Assembly (NCBI RefSeq): GCF_003144195.1 | Contig: NW_020289997.1 | Span: forward strand, 310,001 to 374,000 | Reading direction: 5' to 3' | Source: Ceraceosorus guamensis | Taxonomy: Eukaryota; Basidiomycota; Exobasidiomycetes; Ceraceosorales; Ceraceosoraceae | Length of the DNA stretch: 64,000 nucleotides | In this document: positions 24,460 through 35,170 of the stretch, in pieces | How positions within the stretch are numbered: the stretch's first letter is position 1 | Layout: the number at the start of each line of letters is the position of its first letter | The notes under the pieces: model-generated | Told to the model about the DNA's origin: nothing | Database searches by the model: none | What the model saw: the letters and a program-made list of their open reading frames with translations, nothing else | Translations under genes and position numbers: made by a program

Positions 24460-26089
24460 CTATCTCACCACGTCGCCTTTGCGTTTGATGATCCACACGC
24501 GATGTCGAGCTCCTACACCAGATGATGGAATGTCGGCATACAGCTGCACGTATTGCAATGTGCCATGAGCGTCCTTCGAAATAAGAATGCGAAGAGAACT
24601 TGCCGTCAGCTGCCGTGATATCCATAGAGAGCGGAATGGGCTTGGCTCACCTTTTCCAGCTTGGCCCAGACATCGGCGGAAGTGTACGTGCCGGGTCCTC
24701 CATTCCCTCTCAAAGACGCACTTCCAAATCCAGAGCTCAGCGCACGGAAAGGAGCAGCCAGCCAATTGGGCACGCTCCAAGATTCTCCGGGCGCAGTACC
24801 GTTGCTCGTCACGGGATAGTGAGCTCTAGAACCCTGCGCTTGATCCTGGGCATCTAGATTTGCCCACTGTGCAAGATCTTCCAGCGCTTGCAATGCTGCC
24901 TGACCCGTCTTCATCGCTGCGTCCGAAGTCGCTTGCCGCGCCCGCTCAAACATAGTCAGCGATTCTCCACGAGCTTTGGAGCTGATGCGAAAGTGCAGCG
25001 TGGTAGCGGCATCGTCGGCCGAGCTTGCCGCTGCCGTTCCGCGAGAGTGGAATTTGAGAGGTGGCAGCAAGTGTTGGCGGATCTGCGATGGCCCGAAAGG
25101 GATCAGAAAGCTTCCTAGAGCAAGCAAAGCAAAGCGTCCCGCTCGCTACACACCTCGTCGGACCTGTTGATTCGCTTGCAAGCGTCCTCGAAGATGACTG
25201 TGGGCGAATTACTTGCAAAGAGCTCGGTGGACACGCTCCAAAATACGGCGAGCGTTAGAGTACCACCGATGAGAACGATGGTAAGTCGCGACGTGTTCAA
25301 TGAAGCTCTAAAGACTGTGGGGCGAGAGGAGCGCACAGATGAAGCAGAGTCAGGAAGTTGCCAACCATCGCCGGTGGTCGCACAAAAGGAGAGGGCTGAA
25401 GCTCGATGGGAGCGCGCGCAAGGCTTGTCTTGGGAACGCGCATTCACCCCGCCGCGTTGCCCTTCGCAGATGAACACAGAGCGAGTGCAGCTAGGCTCAC
25501 CTTTCTCCCGACCTTTCAATTCAGACCATTCTTTTTCACCGCCTGCCAGACGATCCCAGGTGCCCGTCTCAGCGGAGGTGCCCATACCCAAAGGGTTCCT
25601 CATCGCGCCCAATCCCAACCCTCCACCAGGCAAAGCAGAAGTTGCAGATGCTGCAGCACTGTGATCGGATGCTGCACGAGGATCAGTGAATCGAGAGGAT
25701 GGGCTTATGCGTCCTATCGGTACGCTTTTGCCTTGGATCTGCGAAGTATTGCCATTGCTGCTGCCACTCGCGCTCTGTGCGCTACGCAGCTGATCCAGGA
25801 TTGTTCGCTGTTCGAATGCTGTTCTCGAAGAAGTTGCCTCGGATGCACTCGTCCCTCTGCCGGCAGATCTAGATCTGGACTGCTCAAAGCGACTCTTGTC
25901 CGCCTTCTCGTCAAGTCGCCAAGCGCAGCTCATATGAAGGCATCGCTGATCCAACCTCCGATTGCATACGGAGCTGTGACCGGATTCGCAGATGATGGCA
26001 TGAGTGGGTCTTGCACTTCTGGATGCTGCAGCGCGGCAGGTAGTTGAAGCTCTGCACAGGCTCTGCGTTGGTGATGACGCTTTGAACAT
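24460..26089 (-). CDS. TIM21: Mitochondrial import inner membrane translocase subunit Tim21
   Basis: Four exons (26089-25501, 25314-25154, 25082-24651, 24609-24460) give 443 residues. Tim21 is the TIM23-complex subunit that contacts TOM and respiratory complexes. It sits in the inner membrane with its C-terminal domain in the intermembrane space. A presequence-like start (MFKASSPTQSLCRAS, rich in R and S) is followed by a long low-complexity region. A membrane helix (TIVLIGGTLTLAVFWSV, near residue 208) leads into the signature ELFASNSPTVIFEDACKRI and then HLLPPLKFHSR. The end, GTLQYVQLYADIP, fits the last strand of the Tim21 fold. Yeast Tim21 is about 240 residues, so the long N-terminal region and a Gly/Ser/Ala-rich stretch in exon 3 are lineage-specific additions. 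Confidence 0.85.
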
Positions 26090-27326
26090 GTCGAGATGAG
26101 GGCAGATGAACTGTCAAGATTTGAAGCTGCAAGCCCGCCGTCGCTTTGGCTTGCATGCAGGCTGCCTTTAGGATGGGTGATGGTCTCCTGAAAGCTGAAA
26201 GCACAAATCACGAGTGAGCGAAATCGTGAATATTATCCATCTTCTCCACTCGGCTTGCAGGCGCGCCACAGCCGGCCGCGCAGCTGCTGCATGCTGGAGT
26301 CCCAACAGTGAGTCGTGAGTCGTGGGTCGTGAGTTAGAAGAGTCGTGAGTGTCAGCGATACATCGCGATGAGGGCGTGGACATATCGTACGCGTACAGCT
26401 ATTGCCACGGCCCTCTCATGCAGTCTTCACTCAGTAGTTCACGATTCGCGGTTATTGTGATTCAGCTCGATTCGCACTCGTGACTTGCGATCGGTGCAAG
26501 CTATACTCGTTGACTTCATCTTCAAGCTCCAAGTTGTCGACAAACGACGATTGTCCCCGCTGCACAACAGCTACAATCACGAATTCACTCAATTGTGATT
26601 GTCAGCAAGATCCGTATGCGAGGCACATGCTCCTCTCCCGAGTCACGAGTCCGGAGTTCGGAGTGCTTCCTGAAGCTGTCCTTTGCCGGGTAAGACTCGT
26701 AACTCGAGCTTGATTGCGAACTCGAAATAAACATTCTTGATTGTGAATGTGATTGCATCAGCTCTCCTCTTGACCCACCCCCTCCCGCCAATCTGTGGAG
26801 CGCCCGCCCTCGTCGCTCGCACCTTTCCGGCCCACAGAGCCCGCCATCATGCGGAGAGAGAGAAGAGAGAGCGTAGAAAACTTTGCCGCATACCGAATCT
26901 TCCCGCTCATCATTTCAGGCTTTCTGCCATCTCGCCCAGACGTTAGCACTCAAAGAGCGCAACAGTCGTGAGCTGCTCCCCGCGCAGAGGGGAAAGCTCT
27001 GGACCAGACAACAAGGGTCATACGCGCATCAACGGCCTAAGACACGCGAGATTGAGTAGCTCCTGCATTCATGATGACGCTTGAGGCGCCAGCATCGATC
27101 GAGTGGATGACCCTGCGGGCCACATGTCACACACACGTTCAGACTTGGTTTCAAACAAAACGTCGACAAAGGGTCATTCAGCCATTGTAATGAGAAGTGG
27201 TTGATGAATGCCAGAGCGATCCGAACCGAATCTTGCGTAGGCTCCGTATCTCGAGACCCGCTTGAATCTGCACTTTCATTGCGAATCGCGTATCCACCTT
27301 GGCTTTCACATCAAAGCGCCATCACA
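26090..27326. other. Upstream region of TIM21, no gene seen
   Basis: This 1.24 kb gap lies between TIM21 and MAM33. It contains a tight cluster of GAGTCGTGAGT-type repeats at 26310-26350, and more TCACGA/TCGTGA words at 26439-26444 and 26478-26483. No protein or RNA gene is recognisable. Confidence 0.5.
26310..26350. repeat. Short direct repeats of GAGTCGTGAGT
   Basis: Three to four imperfect copies of the word AGTCGTGAGT occur within about 40 nt, some 220 nt upstream of the TIM21 start codon. A transcription-factor array is one possibility. A small expanded repeat is another. Confidence 0.7.
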
Positions 27327-28439
27327 TCAAGCATCTACAAAAGCCTTGACGTTCTCCAGCCAAGAGCAGTACTCTGACGGGGTAAAGACGCGTCAGGGAT
27401 CGTTCCTCCTATCTGACACCGACAATTCACACCTCGCTCACCTTTCTGCTCCTTCAGCTCAGCAAAGTCGGGCACGAAGCGGGCGAGATCAGAGTCGATG
27501 CCGCGCTCGTTTAAGAATGCCTCAAATTGAGCCTGGACATTCTCATCCAACGTCTCGAACTTGTTTCAGGGTCGAGGGAAGGGGGAGTCGTCAGAGTGAG
27601 TGAGGTTCCCGTGTTTGCATCTCTACAGGAAGCTCCGCATTCCAGCCACTCACCTGAGGTCCAATGTACAATCCACGCCTGGCCCAGTCTGCGTCGGCAG
27701 AGAGGTCGGTGGCCAGCTTGGCGTCCTTGTAGTAGCTGATATTCTCCACCGTGAATTGTCCATCCTCCGCCTGAGCGTCGAGGGTTAGAGCACCCTTGCC
27801 CTCCTACCGGTGACGTGGGCGCAAATGTCAGCGATGCTGGACGCTGATTCGCATCAAAGATGACGGTGTCACGCCTGGAGTGGTCTCTCGAGGTACCAGA
27901 CTTCCGCGCTCCCACGTGCATCACCGCATCAGTGTCTTGCCACTCACCTTGGAGATTGTAATGGCGCATCGCACGGGGAAACCAGCTTCCTGTTCCTCCT
28001 CGCTTCCTTCCTCCTCCTCAAAATCATTCTCGCTCGTGTCGATGTCACCGATGCTAAAGAGGACACGAATATGTTCATTGCCGTACTCTCTAGTAAGAGC
28101 GATCTCGTCCGATCCAGCCACGTCCTGAATGCGCCAAACGCCAGCAGCTTTGAAATCCTTGACGAATTCCGGCTCTTCAGAAGCTGACTCTGAGCCTTCA
28201 CCCTCGCTTCCTGCGGCTGCAGACTCGCGCTCGTAGGTGATCTCTTGCGCAAGTCGAGAAGAGAGCTCGCTATCTGTAGAGCCGGAACCGCGAGCTACGG
28301 CGCTCGCTTGCAAGAACCTCACGGTGGAAGTTGGTGCGATGCAGGGCAGAGCTCGCGAAGGTGCGATGCGAGAGGCGGACAGACGAGGCTGAGCCACGCA
28401 GGCCGCTTTCAAAGATCTTGCAAGGGTTGAGCGAATCAT
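27327..28439 (-). CDS. MAM33: Mitochondrial acidic matrix protein of the p32/MAM33 family
   Basis: Four exons (28439-27948, 27803-27654, 27559-27442, 27373-27327) give 268 residues. Family members are acidic, doughnut-shaped trimers of the mitochondrial matrix linked to translation and respiration. The N-terminus is a typical presequence (MIRSTLARSLKAACVA and later RALPCIAP). After residue 75 the family blocks appear: DEIALTREYGNEHIRVLFSI, an acidic DFEEEEGSEEEQE loop, ARRGLYIGPQFETLDENVQ and a C-terminal SWLENVKAFVDA helix. The last exon has only 14 coding codons, and its acceptor was chosen because it restores KEQKEYCSWLE. The gene is divergent from prefoldin subunit 6 across 521 nt. Confidence 0.92.
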
Positions 28440-28960
28440 AGCGAGTGAAGTGATCGCAAAGCAATTGAATGAGATGAGTTGTAAAAGCCACAGCTGTTGG
28501 GGTGAGTGCGTGGAGGTGAAGAGGCAGAAAGCTGCGCGTGTACGCTTTCCTGACGACGTGCCCTGTCCGTCCTGCCCTGCTGCTGCGTCGCACGAGCGGC
28601 GCGAAATACTTTTTTGAAGTTCGCAAACACGTGACTTGGGTGTGCACGGTGCACGCAGCATCGAGCGCACCCTTGGCAGGCAAGAGGACATTTAGCAGTC
28701 AGTCAAAGTCACGAATATAGAAGAAGATCTTCTCTTCTCGATCGACCATCACACGTCAGAAGAGGCGGTATCAAGTGGATAGATTCCGCCGACATCGATC
28801 GTGTGGTAGCCGCTGTTGGCTCGCAGTCGCGCCCCTCTTCCAGGCAGCCAAATCCAGTCAAGGTGACCGTTTTCAGCGCTCATCCATCGTCTCTGCGCGC
28901 TGTTCGGCTAGTTCAACACGCCACGCCACACCTCATCAACTCAAACACGTCTTCTTCACG
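28440..28960. promoter_or_regulatory. Divergent promoter region (MAM33 / prefoldin 6)
   Basis: This 521 nt gap lies between two start codons. It contains a TCACGA word at 28709-28714 next to a GAAGAAGATCTTCTTCTC-like inverted repeat near 28721. No gene is seen. Confidence 0.55.
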
Positions 28961-29908
28961 ATGTCCAAAGCAGCATCATCATCAGCTTCCACAGTATCCT
29001 CCTCATCGCAGATGCAGCAGCTGGAAAGGAGTCTGCAGAAATCCAGCGTCGAGTTTCAGAATCTGCAAGCAGAGCTTGAAAAGGCTGTGGATACGAGACA
29101 GACGCTTGCCGGGCAATTGAACGAGAATGAAAGCGTTTTAAAGGTGAGCAGCAGCGCTTTGTGCAGTCAAATTGGTGAGAGACAGAGTGTCGTGTGCTGA
29201 GCGAGGTGCCTCGAAACTTCGTCAACCGTTGGTCACGATGCGAGTTCGAGTGGGTTGGCTGGCACACATCGCTTCTAATGAGGCCCTGAATGGGTCATCT
29301 TACACATGCGGCTCAGCTTGGCGGGGCGGGCGAGTGAGCAAGCGAAAGTACAAAGTGATTGCGATTGTGATGCTCACAGTCAGGCGGATAGACGACCAAG
29401 CTTTGCAGCGCTTGAACGCACGCTCACACCTCACCCTCATCCTCGATAGGAATTCGACGCCCTTCCAAACAAAGGTGTAGGTGCCAAAGTGTACAAGGCA
29501 ATGGGTCCCGTGTTGTTGCAGCAAGATCCAGCAGAGGCGAAGAGCAATGTGCAAAAGAGGATAGACTTTATTCAGGGCGACATGTGAGTGGAGTGGAGCG
29601 CCCTCATGGCGTCATGATGTCACGGCGCCTGTTCGCTCCGTTGTGCTAACTTCTCTACTCTCTTGGCATCACGACTCTTGCAGCAGGCGAGCAGAGACGC
29701 TGCTCAAAGAGCTTTCAGAGAAGGGCGAAAAGAAAAAGGAAGAGGTGAGGGCGTCGTGGAGACGTCGAGCGATTCGACATCTGGCTGAAGCTGTGCTACG
29801 GCCCGACCTGGCCAGCTCGTCAGACTACAATCTCAATTGCAAGGGGCGGCGACAGGCGGTCCAGGCGAAGGCGCGGATGTAGAAGCAGATGGCGCTGGTG
29901 GCATCTGA
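28961..29908 (+). CDS. YKE2: Prefoldin subunit 6 (beta-type)
   Basis: Four exons (28961-29143, 29450-29583, 29687-29744, 29816-29908) give 155 residues. Prefoldin is the cytosolic hexamer that hands nascent actin and tubulin to the CCT chaperonin. The N-terminal coiled coil (QMQQLERSLQKSSVEF), the beta-hairpin region (EFDALPNKGVGAKVYKAMGP, then VLLQQDPAEAKSNVQKRIDF) and the C-terminal helix (RAETLLKELSEKGEKKKEEL) are all clear. The last acceptor at 29815 was chosen because it continues the helix as LVRLQSQLQ in phase. Other acceptors give arginine-rich nonsense. The C-terminus is a Gly/Ala/Asp tail. The gene ends 149 nt from the convergent gamma-tubulin complex gene. Confidence 0.92.
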
Positions 29909-30057
29909 GGGAGATGCAATTATAAAATTACAGCATTGTCCGATGAGCGACGCACAGCTCGACTCCAAGAGGCCAGCCGACACACTTCGGTGACGACAGT
30001 GGCGACGCCATCATTCGCACAGCGCAGCCGTCCCGTTTCGAGCGTGAAGCGTAAACT

Positions 30058-33000
30058 TCAATCGAGCCAAGCGTCCAGCGCAGCTTTGAGAGCTTGCAAG
30101 TCCTGCAAGTCTCTTTGGCGATCCTTGATCCGGCCCTCCTGCGCACGAGGAGGGACTGGCGCGTTTGCAAGCTCGGAAATCTTGCGCGAGATTCCAGACC
30201 GCAGTGACAGGAGCAGTCGATCGAAGGACTTCTCCAGGCGTGAGATATGCGCGCCAAAATCACGCCCGACGTGACCGAACTCTGGCTCGTCTCTCCCTGC
30301 TCGTTCCTCGGCTTCTTGTCCTGCGCTCTGGATCTCTCTCTCGATCTCTTCTTCGTCAGACAAGCTCGTTGGCCTTCCAGGCCTTGTGCGGGCATGCGAG
30401 CGGGATGGCTTCTGAGCCTTTGCGGTTCTCGCGCGTGGCGTGTATCTCTTGGACCTTGACATTCCTGCTAGCTTGAGCACCGCGGCGCTGGCTTCCACGG
30501 CAATGTCGAGCAAGTCCAGAATGATTCCATGGACGTGCTCGTTATATCGCGCCGCGTAGACCGTGCGGCTGGCATCGATGGTCCGATCAAAAGTGAGATG
30601 CGAAGCATCAAAACGGCTTTGGTCGATGGGCACCGAGTTGCCAAGTCGTGCGCTTTGTGATGCTTGATGAGAGGCCTCCGAGCCTTTCGCAGGCCAAGAG
30701 AGGAAGCACAAGTCGGCCATTCTGCGGACGGAAGAGGCATGCATCTCGATCATCTCGTCGAACGACGACAACGTGGGCAGTCGTTCAGCGATCTCTTGAC
30801 ACCGGGGCTCTAAAATCTGTGCATAGCCGGCAGAAGCGTTAGCACTCAACCTGGCTCCAATGAGCATCATGGAAGTGACTCACATCTGTCATGATCCACC
30901 GTCTCAGCAGCGCGACGATCCAATTCATCTTGACGCGCAGAGAAATGGACGCTCGTACGTCGTTAGCACGCGTGTGCAGAATGTGGGCTGGCATCGCAGC
31001 TGGCTGACGATCTCCAGACGCATCGCGGAGCTCAACTCCTAGTCCGTTGAGCATGCTCGGGCGAAGGTTGAGCAGCTCAGAGAGGCAGCTTGATGCTCGA
31101 AAGAGCTGTAGCTGAAGAGTAAACATCTGCTGATAGGCCTCGATCACGCCCGGGGTGAGCATATAAGTCAAGGGCCAGGGCATCTGCAGGCGCCTCCAGT
31201 GCGTCAGCTACCGATTCGCGGACTGCACACCCAATATATGACCCACCTCATAGTCAATGCTGATGCTTGCTAACGCTCTGACGCTACCTGTGCTCCGCAA
31301 CGCCTCGGACTTGAAGCGCACTCGCCCAGTGTCGACCCACTCCTCCGCCCTGGTCTCTTCGCGAAACGAGACTTCTAGAATTTGAGCATTTGGCAGCGTT
31401 CGGGCCATCTGACGTGGAAGCAGGGCCCACGATCAGTCGTGAGTCACAAGATGGCAAGCATGCAAATCGGCCTCACTCACGCTAAGGTGGATAAGGTGTG
31501 CCCAAAAGCTCATATCAGGGCTTCTCCACAAGAACAGCTTCTGGAGGACGCTGATGTGCGCAGGCAGATCGATGACTCCGCCTTCGAGGCGCGACTGCAG
31601 CAGCACAGAATTGAGCCTCCTCCGCACAAGCGTCAGCACCGGCTCAAGGCGCTTAATCAGCAGTGTGCTTACTCCTGCCTCGCTACCAAGAATGAAGGCA
31701 AGCTGGAATTGTTTGCCTGCCACACCTCCGCTGAGTTTGAGCGGCCGGTCAGGCAGACGAGCGTCGGATAGCCAATCGTCGGCAATCTGAGTGACTACTG
31801 GCGATGGCTCCGCACGTAGGAGAGGCGAGATTGTGTCGCCGAACAAAGCTCGGCTGATTGCAGCAGCATCGACCTGATGCCGAGTCGAATTGATCTGCTC
31901 GTCCGGCTTTACTCGAGCCCTTTCAGGAAATGTTACGTTCGACCGATGTGAGCCCCGCAAGCGTGATTTTCCCAGACTGAGCTGAGCCATGCTGGACCAA
32001 GTCTCGCCAACAGAGCGCGTCGCATCTGTCTCATTCTCCGAATCATGTGAAATGCCGTCTGCGTCGGCGTCTTCATTCGGCGCTTCGACTTCCTCCAGTA
32101 CCAGCAGCCGTTCCAGATCGCTGTCCTCTTGAAGCAAGCTTGCAAGCAGAGGCAGCTCGTGTGCAGCGCCTAAAAGTCTCAAGAGACCGACAGCCTTGCC
32201 AGCGGACAGGATCTCCTGCGCAAGCCCTTTTCCAATGAGGAAGACAGGGGGCAAAGGAACACTTCGAGGCGCATCTTCAGAGGATCCGACGCCGCGCTCC
32301 TGCTCCAGCGCTCCGAGGGTCCAAGCCTCGGTCCAAAAGGTGGTGTCGGTCGGTGAGAGCCGATGATCATGCTGGAAGAAACTGCAAGTTGCTGCCAGCC
32401 TTTGCGAGCGCTGAACACGAGCAGTGGGGCTGAGGTCCTCATCCGAGGGTTGGGAGGCCATGGGCATGCCGTGTACAATCCATCGTCGCGCCTCATCCCA
32501 GAGGGGACTTGCCGTCGCAAGAAAACACCTGGCGAGCTCCTCAGGGTCGGGCTGCGCATGCTCGCGAAGTTTTACATCTCGTCCTTCCGAGAAGGCAACT
32601 TCGAAGCGCACTGCTGCGAGCAAGGCGTCAAGCAGTGGTGTCACACTTCGGAACGGAGTGGGCGCGCGCAGCTCGAGGGAGCTCCGAGCTTGAAATAAAT
32701 CAACTTCCCGGGCTATCTCTTCAAGCTCTAGAAGAGTGGCGACCGCGCAGTCGACTTTGGTCATCAGTTCGGTCAAGGTGGTCATAGGAGGTGCCTCGCC
32801 TGCGCCTCGGACGAGGGCCTTAGCAATCGCCGCGTCGTAAGCGGCAAATTGATGATTTGTTCGGCCGAGCACTTCGCTGAGTGCACCGCCAAAGCTGCGA
32901 AAGGACTGGGCAGTCACTAGAGAAGGTCCTGCGATGCCGCCACCGGACAAAGCTTGGAGCTGACTTGAGAGCTGCCGCAGATTCTCGAGGGACGTGCAGA

Positions 33001-34312
33001 TGACCGCAAAATGAGTCAAGGCCGCATTCCAGGAACCTAGAGATAAATGACTAATCCTTGCAGGGTCTGCAACAAGCTCGTATTCGCCAATATTGTTGCG
33101 ACATCGAAATAGCTTGTTTGAATCGCCTTGCAACGCTAGCAAAATCTCGCGCAAGGCATGCGTTTCTTGCAGTTGAGCGATGCGTGCATTTTCACCCACC
33201 TCCAGGGCTAGCAGCGTGTCTGGCTGGCCCAAGTCGAAGGGGCGTCGCACGAAGCCGAGATGGTGACGCTGCGGGGTGTCCTGACCGGCTGATTTAATCT
33301 GGTGAATAGCTGCTCCTTGCCATGCTCGTAGCCGTTGCGCATGCGCACCAGAGCTCTCCGTGTCGGCGCGAGCAGCAGCAGCAATTCTATTCCGGGAGTT
33401 CACCGCGTCTTTCATCGCTGGAGTGGCTTTCGGTGGCAGCATTGACCCATCAGCACCTCCTTCCGCAGAGAGATCGCTCCACTCGCTCAGGGTATCGTCC
33501 GAGTCAGTCGCGCCCGAGTGTTCTAGCTCCAAAGGATCTTCAATCAAGATCCTTAGCCACTCCTCTCGTTGCGCTTCGCGCTGATGCTCCTCGTCGAGAT
33601 AAGCGTAAGAGCGTCGAGTCTTGCCTTGCAAAAGATCTTTGGCGTACTCAGACGCGTTCTCAGAGGGTACGCGTGAAAGCGAGAGCTCCCAACATGAAAG
33701 CGTCAGTCTTGTGCTCACTCCAACTGAGATCGCCCGCTCCGTTCGCTGGCTCACCAATAGCGCCAAAATTTCCCCCGCATTCCTCGAAGTGATGGCCGGA
33801 TCTTCCACCAACTTCTGCTTGCCCTTGAGACTGGCAGGGAGATCCTCCGCTCTCAGGCCGTTGGCGAGTCGCCTCTCCCTATCCGCCCTGCGCGACTCTT
33901 GCAGTGCTCTGCTTTGCCGAGCCAGATGCTGGGCTTGCGACATGGATTTATCCAGAGCGCCAAGGCAAGCTTTGAGCGCATCGCTCACTTCTTCGCGCAA
34001 TTCGATCCGGTTCCTCAGAGCGACGCCGTGAATGTGCTCAGTGGCTGCCTCGTAGTCCGTCGTCGGCGCTACCGGTGCAAGCTTGCGGGCGCTTGTCGAT
34101 GGACGTATATGCTTCTGCGCTATGGAATGCACTGCCTCGTAGCGCTCAACGAAGTCAGCTTGCGACTCGCGCGAAGGGCCCGCAGCATCATCCTTTCCGT
34201 GCTGCTCGCACGAGATGTCACCGTCATCCTCGTCAAGGCTTGCAAAGGCTGCGGAGAAGCGTGCTAGCAGTTCGTCGGTCGTCATCCTGCTCGCAGCCCT
34301 TGCCGAAGTCAT
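30058..34312 (-). CDS. Gamma-tubulin complex component (Spc97/Spc98 family, GCP5/GCP6-like)
   Basis: Four exons (34312-31481, 31408-31247, 31183-30884, 30816-30058) give 1,350 residues from the ATG at 34312. The protein should sit in the gamma-tubulin ring complex at the spindle pole body and nucleate microtubules. Key evidence is the C-terminal half: ISIDYEMPWPLTYMLTPGVI (near residue 1000) is the classic GCP motif, followed by FTLQLQLFRASSC and, after the last intron, ILEPRCQEIAERL with a histidine-containing helix (EMIEMHASSVRRM), as in the GRIP2 domain. The long N-terminal half, with acidic and low-complexity inserts, points to a non-core GCP such as GCP5 or GCP6 rather than Spc97 or Spc98. 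The frame stays open upstream of this ATG. An alternative first exon from 34533 with a 44-nt intron is possible. Confidence 0.8.
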
Positions 34313-34570
34313 GGTGGCAGACCGCGCTGCCGCGGGTAGGCGCTCTTCCGCAACTGTTAGGGTCGGACCTCTGGCGAACAAGGCTTCAATGGAGGCGTCG
34401 CTCCTTTCGATCAAGTGTAGGTCGGGAAGGTCACTCTTCACTTGCGACTGCGACTCGATGGCTCTCAGAAAGCCCCGTACTCACTGACTATCGAGCGTAG
34501 CTGGAGCGTGCCCGAAGGGAAGCGTCGACTCATCGTCGTCTTCTGCTTCAGCCTCGTCGGCTTTTGTTCC

Positions 34571-34594
34571 CACGCACGCACGCACGCACGCACG
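34571..34594. repeat. (CACG)6 microsatellite
   Basis: Six perfect CACG units in the GCP/Rad26-like divergent gap. Confidence 0.95.
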
Positions 34595-34612
34595 CGAGGT
34601 GTTGGCTTGACA

Positions 34613-34628
34613 CGCGCGCGCGCGCGCG
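34613..34628. repeat. Alternating CG run
   Basis: About eight CG dinucleotides in a row. Such purine-pyrimidine alternation can favour Z-DNA. Confidence 0.9.
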
Positions 34629-35170
34629 ACCGTGTTAATCACACACCTGCTGCTGCAGCCGCTATGACGCGCGACTCGACGCGTCGTAAGCTTCCAACTC
34701 GAAGAATGAAGCGCCGAAGCAGGAGAAGTTGTATCGGGACCATTAACATGATCCCACTTGGATTTCATATCAATGCGGAGGTCGCGCGGCGAAGCGGAGG
34801 TGAAACACAACAATAATCAAAATTAAGAGTATGAATGAGCGTGCAGCATGCAGCTCGCACGGCGGGAGGCGTCAGCGCGCGGTCACACGTCCGCATCAGT
34901 GTGATTCTTGATTGTGAGTGCAACGGTCTTCAGCATGCAGCGGTGGTGTACCGGGTACGACTTTCTTCGAAGCTATGCATACATACTGCGCTTCCTACAC
35001 CATCGACCCAGTCGTCCTAGTTTGCTCTTCAGAGAATCGTCCTTCTCGTCTGTTACCAGACGCAAGACTTGTTACGCTGGCTCCGGCGCTCTGACTCGAG
35101 CGCGATGGAGCAGACCAAAAGTACAGCACCGCGAGAAGCTTGATGGAGAGCACCGAATCATATCGCCGCA

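Larger units (their letters stand above)
34313..35170. promoter_or_regulatory. Divergent region (GCP / Rad26-like), simple repeats
   Basis: The region between the two start codons contains a CACG tract and an alternating CG run, both listed separately. A possible upstream coding exon of the GCP gene lies at about 34533-34490. No other gene is visible. Confidence 0.55.
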
